A stretch of 64,000 bases of DNA from Bhargavaea massiliensis (GTDB lineage: Bacteria > Bacillota > Bacilli > Bacillales_A > Planococcaceae). A program made the position numbers and the translations under genes. Positions 1 through 7,281 of the stretch are shown piece by piece. The stretch is taken from the NCBI RefSeq assembly GCF_018390575.1, contig NZ_JAHBCJ010000002.1, positions 330,811-394,810 of the forward strand, given 5' to 3'. The stretch's first letter is position 1, and each line of letters begins with the position of its first letter. The notes under the pieces are model-generated. The model had not been told where the DNA came from, did not search any database, and saw nothing but the letters and a program-made list of their open reading frames with translations.

Positions 1-1
1 A

Positions 2-655
2 ATCGAACGCATCAATGAAAATACTGTAAAGTTTTTCATTTCGTATATTGATATCGAAGAGCGCGGCTTTACACGTGACGAGATCTGGTATAATCGAGAC
101 CGCAGTGAAGAGTTGTTCTGGGAGATGATGGAAGAAGTCGACGAGGAAGCCGACTTCACCATTGAAGGGCCGCTTTGGATCCAGGTCCACGCAATGGATA
201 AGGGACTCGAAGTGACAGTGACCCGTGCCCAGGTGACCCGTGATGGGAAACAGCTGGAGCCGCCATTCGGCCAGGAGGGAAGACGGATGTTCCAGGAGGA
301 TGAATCCTCTTACGCCGACCTCCAGAACCTCGACCAGTACGTCCCGGGTTTCCGGCAGGAAGAGGACGACTGGGAGGACGCAACTTTCCTTGTCGGTGAG
401 TTTGATGACCTGATTCCGCTTTCGCAGATTCTGAAAGAAGAGGCACTGAGGACTTCGCTCCACTTGTTTGAGGACAGCTACTACCTCCACGTAGGCTTTG
501 ACGGCCTGGCTGGCGATGAGGAGGACCTCGACGACGTAGTCAGCGTGCTGACGGAATATCTGCAGCGGACGAATGTTACGATTCACCGGATTGAGGAATA
601 CGGAAAGACAATTATCGCCGAAGATGTCTTCGGCATAATCGCTGAACACTTCTGA
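2..655 (+). CDS. mecA: Adaptor protein MecA, first codons missing
   Basis: The frame is open from base 2 and begins IERINENTVKFF, which matches the MecA amino terminus; only the first one or two codons lie outside the window. 217 residues are visible. MecA is the adaptor that delivers substrates such as ComK to the ClpCP protease. The N-terminal part, about residues 1-80, is the substrate-binding domain; an acidic linker follows; the C-terminal ferredoxin-like domain (through HRIEEYGKTIIAED) docks on ClpC. It is the first gene of the mecA-coiA-pepF-spxH neighbourhood of Bacillales and has its own terminator, so it is probably a separate transcript from coiA. Confidence 0.95.
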   Translation: MERINENTVKFFISYIDIEERGFTRDEIWYNRDRSEELFWEMMEEVDEEADFTIEGPLWIQVHAMDKGLEVTVTRAQVTRDGKQLEPPFGQEGRRMFQEDESSYADLQNLDQYVPGFRQEEDDWEDATFLVGEFDDLIPLSQILKEEALRTSLHLFEDSYYLHVGFDGLAGDEEDLDDVVSVLTEYLQRTNVTIHRIEEYGKTIIAEDVFGIIAEHF

Positions 656-662
656 TTCCCGG

Positions 663-689
663 GCTGTACGGACTACCGTGCAGCTTTTT
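663..689 (+). terminator. Terminator of mecA
   Basis: A 9-bp stem (GCTGTACGG with CCGTGCAGC, one G-U pair) with a four-base loop is followed by five T residues, just after the mecA stop codon. Confidence 0.85.
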
Positions 690-723
690 CTTTCGGCGAA
701 AAATTGCAAATAGGAAATGCGAG

Positions 724-750
724 GATGCGGACTAAGAACCGCATCTTTTT
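724..750 (+). terminator. Second tandem hairpin terminator between mecA and coiA
   Basis: GATGCGG pairs with CCGCATC around an eight-base loop and is followed by a T-rich run. It lies about 35 bases after the mecA terminator. It may be a backup terminator, or it may end a short transcript. Confidence 0.7.
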
Positions 751-757
751 ATTTTGG

Positions 758-804
758 GGCATTTAAAGAAGGCAAAATTTGATTTTGGGCGGATTTTAAA
801 TGCC
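758..804 (+). promoter_or_regulatory. Inverted repeat enclosing a ComK-type AT box upstream of coiA
   Basis: GGCATTTAAA (758-767) and TTTAAATGCC (795-804) form perfect 10-bp arms separated by 27 bases. Between them, 774-786 reads AAAA-N5-TTTT, the form of one ComK AT box. A ComK site needs two such boxes at set spacing, and I do not see a good second one. Known: coiA homologues are competence genes in B. subtilis and streptococci. The regulatory role here is inference. Confidence 0.3.
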
Positions 805-901
805 AAGATTGGAAAATGACAGTTCAGGCGGGTCTTGGCGAAGTTGCCGGATCAGCTGTGCGGGCTTACAATGGCGAAAAGAAAGGGGGAATAGTCAGAA
901 T

Positions 902-2050
902 ATGTTGGCGGCCATCTTGGAAAACGAGGTGCAATTTATCATTACCCAGGACATGACGAGGGAATCGCTCCACCAGATGAAAAACACACACCACTTCCGC
1001 TGTCCGCAATGCCGCAGTAAAATGTGGCTGAAAATTGGGGATGTCAGGATTCCTCATTTTGCCCATGCCGCGAGAAGCGATTGCAGGCGGATGTTTTCAG
1101 AAGGGGAGACGCCTGCCCATCTGGCGGGCAAACAGCAGCTTTATGAGATGTTCACGGGGCTCGGGCTCAGGACCGGCATGGAGACTGCGCTCACGCCAAT
1201 TGGCCAGCGTCCCGACCTGCTTGTCGAATATGACGGCAGGGCGCATGCCATCGAATTTCAATGCAGCCGGATCTCCCCGGCCATTGTCCGCAGCCGGACG
1301 AAGGGATATGAGGAGGCAGGAATCATTCCTCACTGGATTCCTTCTGCACCTGAAAGCTGGAGTTCGACGGGACAGCCAATCAGGACCCTGTCCATCCCCG
1401 AGTTCTTACAACTGTTCATCCGCCGTGACGCAAAAAACGGCAACTTCCTGATGACCTATGATCCGGTAACAAGGCATTTCTATTACTTTGTCCATCCGAT
1501 ACACATCAGCGGCAATACATTTTTGGGCAAGATGGTCGCCATCCCATATACATTGCAAGGATTTCCGTTTGCTGTCCCCTCTCCCCTCGATGAGAGCACC
1601 TTCATGTCCTATATGAGAATGTATTCATCAAGACGCAAGTCCTATCTGAAGCGGCGGGTTCTGTCCAACCGAAAAGGGATTCGCGATCCATTGCTTCGGG
1701 CCTGTTATGAGAACCGGATCCATGCCGATCAGCTGTCTCCCCTGATCGGTGTTCCGACTTCCGGTGCGGATGCTTTCAAAGAGCACGACACGGAGTGGCA
1801 GGGGCAGTTCGTCTTTTTTGCCTTCGGTGCAGAAAGTGGGAAATCCGCAAATTCCGATTTGATCAGTGAGTTCCTGAAGTACGTACCGTCCCAAAGAGGG
1901 GACGGGGCTGCGGCTGTGTCGGCCTACTTGCAATTTCTTGAAGCAACAGGCGTCAGGGAGCTCCGGGACATCCTTGACTGCCATGAACTGCCCGAAAGCT
2001 CCCTTAGTTATCTTTGGAAGGAATTCCTTGCAAGCCATAGTGAATATTGA
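902..2050 (+). CDS. coiA: Competence protein CoiA family
   Basis: CoiA is a nuclease-like protein needed for transformation, acting late in recombination of incoming DNA. The chosen ATG at 902 is preceded by GAAAGGGGGA and gives 382 residues, the usual family length; an open frame back to 800 lacks a ribosome site. The N-terminal part carries the zinc-finger-like CPQC pair and the HFAHA segment (IPHFAHAARSDC). The central PD-(D/E)xK-like core follows, with GQRPDLLVEYDGRAHAIEFQ containing the D...E-x-Q arrangement. A helical C-terminus completes the protein. It lies between mecA and pepF as in B. subtilis (yjbF). Confidence 0.9.
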   Translation: MLAAILENEVQFIITQDMTRESLHQMKNTHHFRCPQCRSKMWLKIGDVRIPHFAHAARSDCRRMFSEGETPAHLAGKQQLYEMFTGLGLRTGMETALTPIGQRPDLLVEYDGRAHAIEFQCSRISPAIVRSRTKGYEEAGIIPHWIPSAPESWSSTGQPIRTLSIPEFLQLFIRRDAKNGNFLMTYDPVTRHFYYFVHPIHISGNTFLGKMVAIPYTLQGFPFAVPSPLDESTFMSYMRMYSSRRKSYLKRRVLSNRKGIRDPLLRACYENRIHADQLSPLIGVPTSGADAFKEHDTEWQGQFVFFAFGAESGKSANSDLISEFLKYVPSQRGDGAAAVSAYLQFLEATGVRELRDILDCHELPESSLSYLWKEFLASHSEY

Positions 2051-2098
2051 GAAAATGTTCATGAGTTTATTTTGGCTATCGAAGGAAGGGGCAATCTA

Positions 2099-3913
2099 AT
2101 GACGACCGAACCAAAAAACGATGTGCTGACAAGGGACCAAGTCGCGGTTGAAGAAACATGGCGGCTTGAAGATATCTTTGCATCCGATGAGCTATGGGAT
2201 GAAGAATACAAGGCAATTGAAGTGCTTTCCGAGAAAGCGGATACATTTCGCGGGACACTCGGCAATGGGTCCAGGGAGCTGCTTGCGGCGCTTCAATACC
2301 GTGACGAAATTTCCGAGCGGCTGCAGCGTCTGTACAGCTATTCACATATGCGCTACGACCAGGACACGGCAAACAGCACGTACCAGGCGATGGACAGCCG
2401 GGCAAAGGCGCTGTATGTCAGGGTCTCCACGAGCCTGTCTTATTTCGTTCCTGAATTGCTTTCAATTGACGAAAAGGAATTGAACCGCTTCATTGAAGAA
2501 GAAGAAGGCCTGAGGGTATACCGGCATGCTCTTGAGGAAGTGAACCGCCAGCGCCCTCACATTCTTCCTGCAGAGCAGGAGGCGTTACTTGCGCAGTTCT
2601 CAGAGGTCGCGAACGCTTCCTCCGAGACGTTCGGCATGCTGAACAATGCCGACCTTGAGTTCCCCGAGATCAAAGATGAACAAGGGAATGAGGTCAAGCT
2701 CACACATGGCCGCTATACGACATTCCTTGAGAGCAGCGACCCTTCCGTCCGCGAAGCCGCATTCCGCGCAATGTACGGCACCTACGGGAAGTTCCGAAAC
2801 ACCTTTGCTTCCACACTGTCCGGAGAAATCAAGTCGAACAATGTCAATGCACGCATCCGTAACTATGCTTCCGCACGGGAAGCGGCGCTTTCGAACAATC
2901 ATATCCCGGAAGCTGTCTATGACAATCTCGTTTCGACGGTCAACGACAACCTCCATCTGCTGCACAAGTATGTTTCGCTTAGGAAGAAAGTGCTTGGCCT
3001 GGACCAGTTGCATATGTGGGACCTCTATACGCCGCTAGTCAAGGATACCGACATGAAAGTGCCATATGAGAATGCCAAACAGATGATGCTCGAAGGGCTG
3101 GCGCCGCTCGGGGAAGATTATGCGGACATACTGAAGGAAGGCTTGGAAAACCGCTGGGTAGACGTCCGCGAAAACAAAGGCAAGCGGTCAGGGGCCTATT
3201 CCTCCGGATCATACGGGACAAATCCTTATATCCTGATGAACTGGCAGGACAATGTCAACAACCTGTTCACACTTGCACATGAATTCGGCCACAGCGTACA
3301 CAGCTACTACACGCGCAAGAACCAGCCGTTTGTGTACGGCGACTACACAATCTTTGTCGCGGAGGTCGCTTCGACCTGCAACGAAGCCCTTCTGAACGAC
3401 CATCTCCTGAAAACACTGGATGATGAGCAAAAGAGAATCTACCTGCTGAATTATTGGCTGGAAGGCTTCCGCGGCACGGTATTCCGCCAGACGATGTTTG
3501 CGGAATTCGAACATGCCATCCATCAGCTTGACCAGCAGGGAGTTGCGCTGACTGCCGACAAACTGACGGAAGTGTATTATGAGCTCAACAAGAAATACTT
3601 TGGCGATGACATTGTCATAGATGAAGAAATCGGCTTGGAATGGGCACGCATTCCGCACTTCTACTACAATTATTATGTCTACCAGTACGCCACCGGCTAT
3701 AGCGCCGCGGTCGCCCTCAGCAACAAAATCCTGGAAGAAGGGGAGCCGGCTGTTGAACGCTACATCAACCGCTTCCTGAAAGCGGGCTCCTCGGATTACC
3801 CGATCGAAGTCCTGAAACAGGCCGGGGTAGACATGACCTCCAGCCAACCAATTGAAGAAGCCTGCAGGGCATTCGGTGAAAAACTTGCCGAACTCGAAAA
3901 ACTGCTCGGCTGA
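2099..3913 (+). CDS. pepF: Oligoendopeptidase F
   Basis: Cytoplasmic M3-family zinc peptidase that cleaves short peptides. The 604-residue product has the HEFGH zinc motif at 394-398; the downstream Glu of EVASTCNE near 422 is the expected third ligand. The ATG at 2099 is used because GAAGGAAGGG precedes it at good spacing; the frame opens upstream at 2072 without a ribosome site. Length and motif order match the family. It lies immediately after coiA, as in B. subtilis (yjbG), and is followed by a repeat-type terminator. Confidence 0.95.
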   Translation: MTTEPKNDVLTRDQVAVEETWRLEDIFASDELWDEEYKAIEVLSEKADTFRGTLGNGSRELLAALQYRDEISERLQRLYSYSHMRYDQDTANSTYQAMDSRAKALYVRVSTSLSYFVPELLSIDEKELNRFIEEEEGLRVYRHALEEVNRQRPHILPAEQEALLAQFSEVANASSETFGMLNNADLEFPEIKDEQGNEVKLTHGRYTTFLESSDPSVREAAFRAMYGTYGKFRNTFASTLSGEIKSNNVNARIRNYASAREAALSNNHIPEAVYDNLVSTVNDNLHLLHKYVSLRKKVLGLDQLHMWDLYTPLVKDTDMKVPYENAKQMMLEGLAPLGEDYADILKEGLENRWVDVRENKGKRSGAYSSGSYGTNPYILMNWQDNVNNLFTLAHEFGHSVHSYYTRKNQPFVYGDYTIFVAEVASTCNEALLNDHLLKTLDDEQKRIYLLNYWLEGFRGTVFRQTMFAEFEHAIHQLDQQGVALTADKLTEVYYELNKKYFGDDIVIDEEIGLEWARIPHFYYNYYVYQYATGYSAAVALSNKILEEGEPAVERYINRFLKAGSSDYPIEVLKQAGVDMTSSQPIEEACRAFGEKLAELEKLLG

Positions 3914-3939
3914 CCGGACATCCCGATAGAATTAATGAG

Positions 3940-4159
3940 ACTGCAGACAAATGAGGACCTCCCTCTTTGTCAGGAGTATTTATACGCAAAACGAAAGAAT
4001 CAGAAGTCCACCCAAGGTGGACACAGACTGTAGACAAAGTGAGTGGATTACTCCTTTGTCTGCAGTTTTTTGTTTTCCGGAGAATCCCCGTATCGAATTG
4101 AAGCGGAGGTCCTGAAACTCCCCGAAATGCTGCCATTTCCTTCGTGCGAAACGTATTCG
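3940..4159. repeat. Dispersed intergenic repeat, copy A
   Basis: ACTGCAGACAAA at 3940 and ACTGTAGACAAAG at 4027 are direct copies, and CTTTGTCTGCAGT at 4054 is an inverted copy. A 66-base stretch (4094-4159) can be aligned by eye to 38832-38899 in the same orientation, sharing the cores AAGCG, GAAATG, CATTTC and TTCGTG. The 25 bases at 4054-4078 are identical to the reverse complement of 39077-39101. No protein explains the similarity, so I read it as a non-coding dispersed repeat. Confidence 0.6.
4027..4071 (+). terminator. Terminator of pepF, made of repeat arms
   Basis: ACTGTAGACAAAG pairs with CTTTGTCTGCAGT (13 bp, one G-U) around 14 bases and is followed by a run of T. The same hairpin and tail occur on the minus strand at 39077-39127, so this terminator is part of the dispersed repeat family. 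Confidence 0.8.
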
Positions 4160-4450
4160 GGTATGCTTTTCCGTCCCGGGGGAATAGCGTGATCCGAAGT
4201 CCCCGCAGGACGCAGTCAGTGGAGCGCAGCTAATGCCGCTCAACGCCTGCGCCTTTGAGCGTCGACACCAAACTTCACTTTGGCGTCGGCAGCACCCGCG
4301 GACCAGCAGACGCCAAAGCGAAGAACGGCGTCTGTGGCCAAAAGCGCGAGCATTAGACGATAAAGCTCTTCCTGTGACCGAAGCGCAGTTTTGGTAAGCA
4401 AGAGCCCGCAGAGGAAACTCGGAAAATTATAGAAGAAAGGACCCCAAACA
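4160..4450. other. Highly structured non-coding segment
   Basis: No convincing gene. Nested dyads include CAGACGCC (4307) with GGCGTCTG (4327), GCTCTT near 4366 with AAGAGC near 4400, and CCAAAAGCGC with GCGCAG-TTTTGG around 4338-4394. A minus-strand open frame (4240-4467) has no ribosome site and follows the dyads, so it is probably not a gene. It may be part of the adjacent repeat element or an unrecognised structured RNA. Confidence 0.4.
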
Positions 4451-4569
4451 ATAATAATGCTACACACGACTTTCGTAATTAAATAACAGAGGGCTCCGTT
4501 ACTGAGCTTTCAGAACATTTTTGCTGCAATAACGATATTTAAATTGAAAACGCTCGCAATATGACAACC

Positions 4570-4641
4570 TTGTGAACTCTCATGTGAAATCTTGCGCAAT
4601 CAATTATTTCGTGATAAGTTAAGAGCGTGAAATATTTCACG
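4570..4641 (+). promoter_or_regulatory. roxS promoter with ResD-like half-sites and Rex-like operator
   Basis: TTGTGAA (4570-4576) and ATGTGAA (4582-4588) are direct repeats of the kind bound by ResD, 12 bases apart. A probable -35 TTGCGC (4592-4597) and -10 TAAGTT (4615-4620) are separated by 17 bases. A perfect 16-bp palindrome, CGTGAAATATTTCACG (4626-4641), matches the core of the Rex consensus and covers the expected start site. Known: B. subtilis RoxS is activated by ResD and repressed by Rex. The placement here fits that logic. Confidence 0.75.
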
Positions 4642-4741
4642 AAAACAAACACCCCTTTTGTTTGAACGTGAACATTTCCCCCATCCCCTTCGTGTAATAC
4701 GAAAAAGCACCCGCTCCTCCCCCGGAGCGGGTGTCTTTTTG
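4627..4741 (+). ncRNA. roxS: RoxS/RsaE small regulatory RNA
   Basis: The RNA runs from about the Rex-like palindrome to the terminator and is about 115 nucleotides, the size of B. subtilis RoxS. It carries the family hallmarks: ACAAACACCCC, then TTTGTTTGA, then the C-rich single-stranded block CCCCCATCCCC (near 4678-4688), then a GC hairpin and T tail. Known: RoxS/RsaE pairs through its C-rich loops with ribosome binding sites of central-metabolism mRNAs and adjusts NADH balance. From memory the RNA also lies beside pepF/yjbH in related genomes. The 5' end is estimated, not mapped. Confidence 0.85.
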
Positions 4742-4748
4742 TCTTTTT
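4708..4748 (+). terminator. Terminator of roxS
   Basis: CACCCGCTCC pairs perfectly with GGAGCGGGTG around six pyrimidines and is followed by two T5 runs. On the minus strand the A-run upstream also reads as a T tail, so it could work in both directions. Confidence 0.9.
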
Positions 4749-4769
4749 AGAAACATACGGACCGGACAA

Positions 4770-4796
4770 TAAAACCGGGACCCAACAGGATCCCGG
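4770..4796 (-). terminator. Terminator of spxH
   Basis: CCGGGA and TCCCGG arms with an inner CC/GG pair lie just past the spxH stop; the minus strand continues into TTTTATT. Confidence 0.7.
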
Positions 4797-4805
4797 CTGA
4801 ATTCA

Positions 4806-5603
4806 TTATAAGTCCATTTTTCTGCGCCAAAGGGTTGCACCCCGTACAGGCAGACATTCGATCCGGCGCTGGAGCAGGCGTTTTTTCAGCTCCCGCTCAG
4901 CAGTCCTCGTGCTTACCTTATAGATGGCGGCAATCTCACCGGTTGTCAGAGAGTCGAAACGCCGGAACAGTTCGTCGAGAGACGGGGGGACCGACTTCTT
5001 CATCTGGTCCCCGAGCAGCTCCTCCAGGACCTTTACATAGATTTCATAGTCATGGATGCCGTCCACCATCAGACCCTCGTCCTCAAAGTTGTTATTAAAG
5101 AAGACGAAGCTCGGAGCCTGGTGGACTTCCATCTCCCGCGAGATGTACAGATCACATTGGAAAGACTTTGCGGCATTGACCGAGCGGAAGTCCTGTGCGA
5201 ACTCAGCTGTATCGATACCAATCAAATCAGCAATCTCAAGAAGGACTTCCGGTGTCGTGACATCGCGTTCTTTCAGAAAACGGTAGTCAAGAAGCCTGGA
5301 CAGGTACTTGAATCCGGCCCGCTTGCCCTGAAACTCGGCCGCCTTGACGGCGACGGCAGGCAGGGCAGGGTGGGGGATGCGGGTATCATGGGGCCCCTGG
5401 CCAAGGCTCTTCTGTGGTGAGAGGCACGTCTTCATAATGATGCGGTAGGTAAAGTACTGTTCGTACTCCACCTGAAGGCGGCGGAGAACCGGGACCAGCC
5501 CGTAGCAGTCCGCATCAGTCGGATCGATGAAGACATACAGTTCAAGCGGTTTGGCCGAGTTCTCCGTGTCCAGGATCTCCGAAGCATTCGGCAGGAAGTT
5601 CAA
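4806..5603 (-). CDS. spxH: ClpXP adaptor SpxH (YjbH), DsbA/FrnE family
   Basis: 265 residues with a DsbA-like thioredoxin fold (LYVFIDPTDADCYGL near 22-35). SpxH binds the redox regulator Spx and hands it to ClpXP. The start is TTG at 5603, with AGGAGGGG about six bases upstream; it overlaps the TGA of the upstream haemoglobin gene, implying translational coupling. The cis-Pro region and helical insert follow. Odd: the family CxxC at positions 30-33 reads DADC, so the first cysteine is missing and a thiol redox cycle is unlikely. It lies downstream of the haemoglobin gene as in B. subtilis yjbI-yjbH. Confidence 0.9.
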   Translation of the reverse strand: MNFLPNASEILDTENSAKPLELYVFIDPTDADCYGLVPVLRRLQVEYEQYFTYRIIMKTCLSPQKSLGQGPHDTRIPHPALPAVAVKAAEFQGKRAGFKYLSRLLDYRFLKERDVTTPEVLLEIADLIGIDTAEFAQDFRSVNAAKSFQCDLYISREMEVHQAPSFVFFNNNFEDEGLMVDGIHDYEIYVKVLEELLGDQMKKSVPPSLDELFRRFDSLTTGEIAAIYKVSTRTAERELKKRLLQRRIECLPVRGATLWRRKMDL

Positions 5604-6001
5604 ACGGACCCCTCCTCACCCGGCCCGGTCCTGTTAACCATATGGTTTGCGGTCAGGATCAGCCGGTTATAGAAGTCTTCACGGATCTTCCCTTCCATGC
5701 CAACCTCGTCCATCGCTTCAGCCATACACTCAAGCCAGGCCTGCGCGCGGTCATAGGTGATCGGGAACGGCATGTGCCGCGCCCGCAGCATCGGGTGTCC
5801 GTGTTCTTCGGTATATAAATTGGGTCCACCCAGGAACTGGGTGAGAAACTGTTTCTGCTTTCGGGCGGTTTCAGTCAGATCATCTGGGAAAATGGGATAG
5901 AGCATCGGATGCCGGGCGACTTTCCCGTAGAACGTGTCGACGAGATCGGACAGCAGCTCCGGGCCGATCTCTTCATAAGGAATGATGGGTTTCCGGGTCA
6001 T
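5600..6001 (-). CDS. yjbI: Group II truncated haemoglobin (YjbI)
   Basis: 133 residues with the 2-over-2 globin pattern of trHbO. FYGKV near 24-28, FLGGPNLYTEEHGHPMLRAR and the proximal haem-ligand His76 (RARHMPF) are visible. These small haemoglobins bind oxygen tightly and are proposed to serve peroxide or nitric-oxide chemistry. It forms a two-gene operon with spxH; the stop codon overlaps the spxH TTG start. The pairing with the Spx adaptor is conserved in Bacillales. Confidence 0.93.
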   Translation of the reverse strand: MTRKPIIPYEEIGPELLSDLVDTFYGKVARHPMLYPIFPDDLTETARKQKQFLTQFLGGPNLYTEEHGHPMLRARHMPFPITYDRAQAWLECMAEAMDEVGMEGKIREDFYNRLILTANHMVNRTGPGEEGSV

Positions 6002-6193
6002 GATGCATGCTCCTTTGCTAACTCCATTGCCTGTAATTGTAGACTCATTCTATCAACCGGATTCCGGTTCTACAAATAAATCGATTTCCATCAGGCCTGC
6101 GGGAGTTCTTGCCCAGATAGGAACTGCGTGAGAATGCCTGCTGTGATAGACTGAAGTGAGATGAATTGTATGCATAGAAAGGACGAAGACATC

Positions 6194-6577
6194 GTGACCA
6201 ATCAGCCAATCGTTCAGAGCGCCGGAGCTTCCGGCAATATAACCGAATTTACGCTCCGGGAAGGGACTGACCTCTCCGGAATGCAGCCTGCAGGAAGAAT
6301 GATCACGGATACCGATTCCGGAACGTTCGTTTACTTGCTGGATGACGGGGAGCGGTTTGTCCATGTACATTTTCCTGAAGAAATCTGGCCGGGGATGGCG
6401 ACAGCACTGCAAAGCGGTGAAACTCCTGTTCTCCTGTCCGGGCAACATCAGCTCGAGCTCGTGAACTTCGCAGATGAGCTGGAGATGCTGGTCTTTAATA
6501 TCGAAGGCAATGACAATTACGGCGAGGCTTTCTCGACGGCGGTCGAGAAGGCATTCAGCCAGATCCTGAGCGCCTGA
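6194..6577 (+). CDS. yjbL: UPF0738 family protein (YjbL-like)
   Basis: 127 residues, function unknown. The GTG at 6194 is chosen because AGAAAGGA lies ten bases upstream, and the distance to the conserved GRMITDTD segment then matches B. subtilis YjbL as I remember it; in-frame ATGs at 6161 and 6170 lack a good ribosome site. The C-terminal NIEGNDNYGEAF matches the family GNxNYGE signature. It probably shares a transcript with relQ, which starts 29 bases downstream. Neighbours yjbJ and yjbK of B. subtilis are absent here. Confidence 0.75.
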   Translation: MTNQPIVQSAGASGNITEFTLREGTDLSGMQPAGRMITDTDSGTFVYLLDDGERFVHVHFPEEIWPGMATALQSGETPVLLSGQHQLELVNFADELEMLVFNIEGNDNYGEAFSTAVEKAFSQILSA

Positions 6578-6606
6578 ATTGCGCTGATTGAACGGGGGAT
6601 TGATCA

Positions 6607-7281
6607 ATGGGACAATGGGAACGTTTTCTCGAACCGTACAAACAGGCGGTCGATGAATTAAAGATTAAGTTAAAAGGCATGCGTGCACAATTTGCTACAG
6701 AGATTGAACACGCGCCGATCGAGTTTGTGACGGGACGGGTCAAGCCGCTGGCTAGCATTTATGACAAAGCATTGGAAAAAGGCATTCCTTTTGAACCATC
6801 CAAGTTGCTGGCCACTGAGATTCCTGACATTGCGGGCATGCGGATTATGTGCCAGTTTGTCGATGATATCGGAGTGGTCGTCGAAAGCATCAGACAACGC
6901 AAAGACATGACTGTAACAGAAGAGCGCGACTACATCTCGAAAAACAAACCGAGCGGTTACAGGTCTTATCATATGATCGTCGAATATCCGGTTCAGACTA
7001 TTCACGGCGAGATTAAAATTCTCGTCGAAATCCAGATCCGGACGCTCGCGATGAATTTCTGGGCGACAATCGAGCATTCACTGAACTACAAGTATAAGGG
7101 TGATTTCCCAGAGGAGATTAAAGTGCGCCTCCAGAGCGCGGCAGAGGCGGCATTTTCGCTTGATGAAGAGATGTCAAAAATCCGGGATGAAATCCAGGAA
7201 GCCCAACGTTATTTCAGCACCTACAAGGGATATGCGAGGGACGATTTGGGGGAATCCGGTAAAGGAGGCAGCGATCGATGA
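6607..7281 (+). CDS. relQ: Small alarmone synthetase RelQ (YjbM/SasB)
   Basis: 224-residue GTP pyrophosphokinase that makes (p)ppGpp from ATP and GDP/GTP. It has only the synthetase domain, without the hydrolase or ACT domains of Rel. Visible motifs are [16 protein letters not shown], the DIAGMRIMC segment, [14 protein letters not shown] with the substrate tyrosine, and [17 protein letters not shown] with the catalytic acidic residue. C-terminal helices provide tetramer contacts in this family. The last codons overlap the nadK start by four bases. Confidence 0.95.
   Translation: MGQWERFLEPYKQAVDELKIKLKGMRAQFATEIEHAPIEFVTGRVKPLASIYDKALEKGIPFEPSKLLATEIPDIAGMRIMCQFVDDIGVVVESIRQRKDMTVTEERDYISKNKPSGYRSYHMIVEYPVQTIHGEIKILVEIQIRTLAMNFWATIEHSLNYKYKGDFPEEIKVRLQSAAEAAFSLDEEMSKIRDEIQEAQRYFSTYKGYARDDLGESGKGGSDR

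Noticed and set aside
800-901. Upstream extension of coiA
   Set aside because: The added 34 residues have no ribosome site and do not resemble the CoiA amino terminus; ATG 902 is better placed.
4240-4467. 75-residue minus-strand ORF in the pepF-spxH gap
   Set aside because: It follows nested dyads, has no ribosome site and ends in an arginine run; it is most likely repeat-derived.
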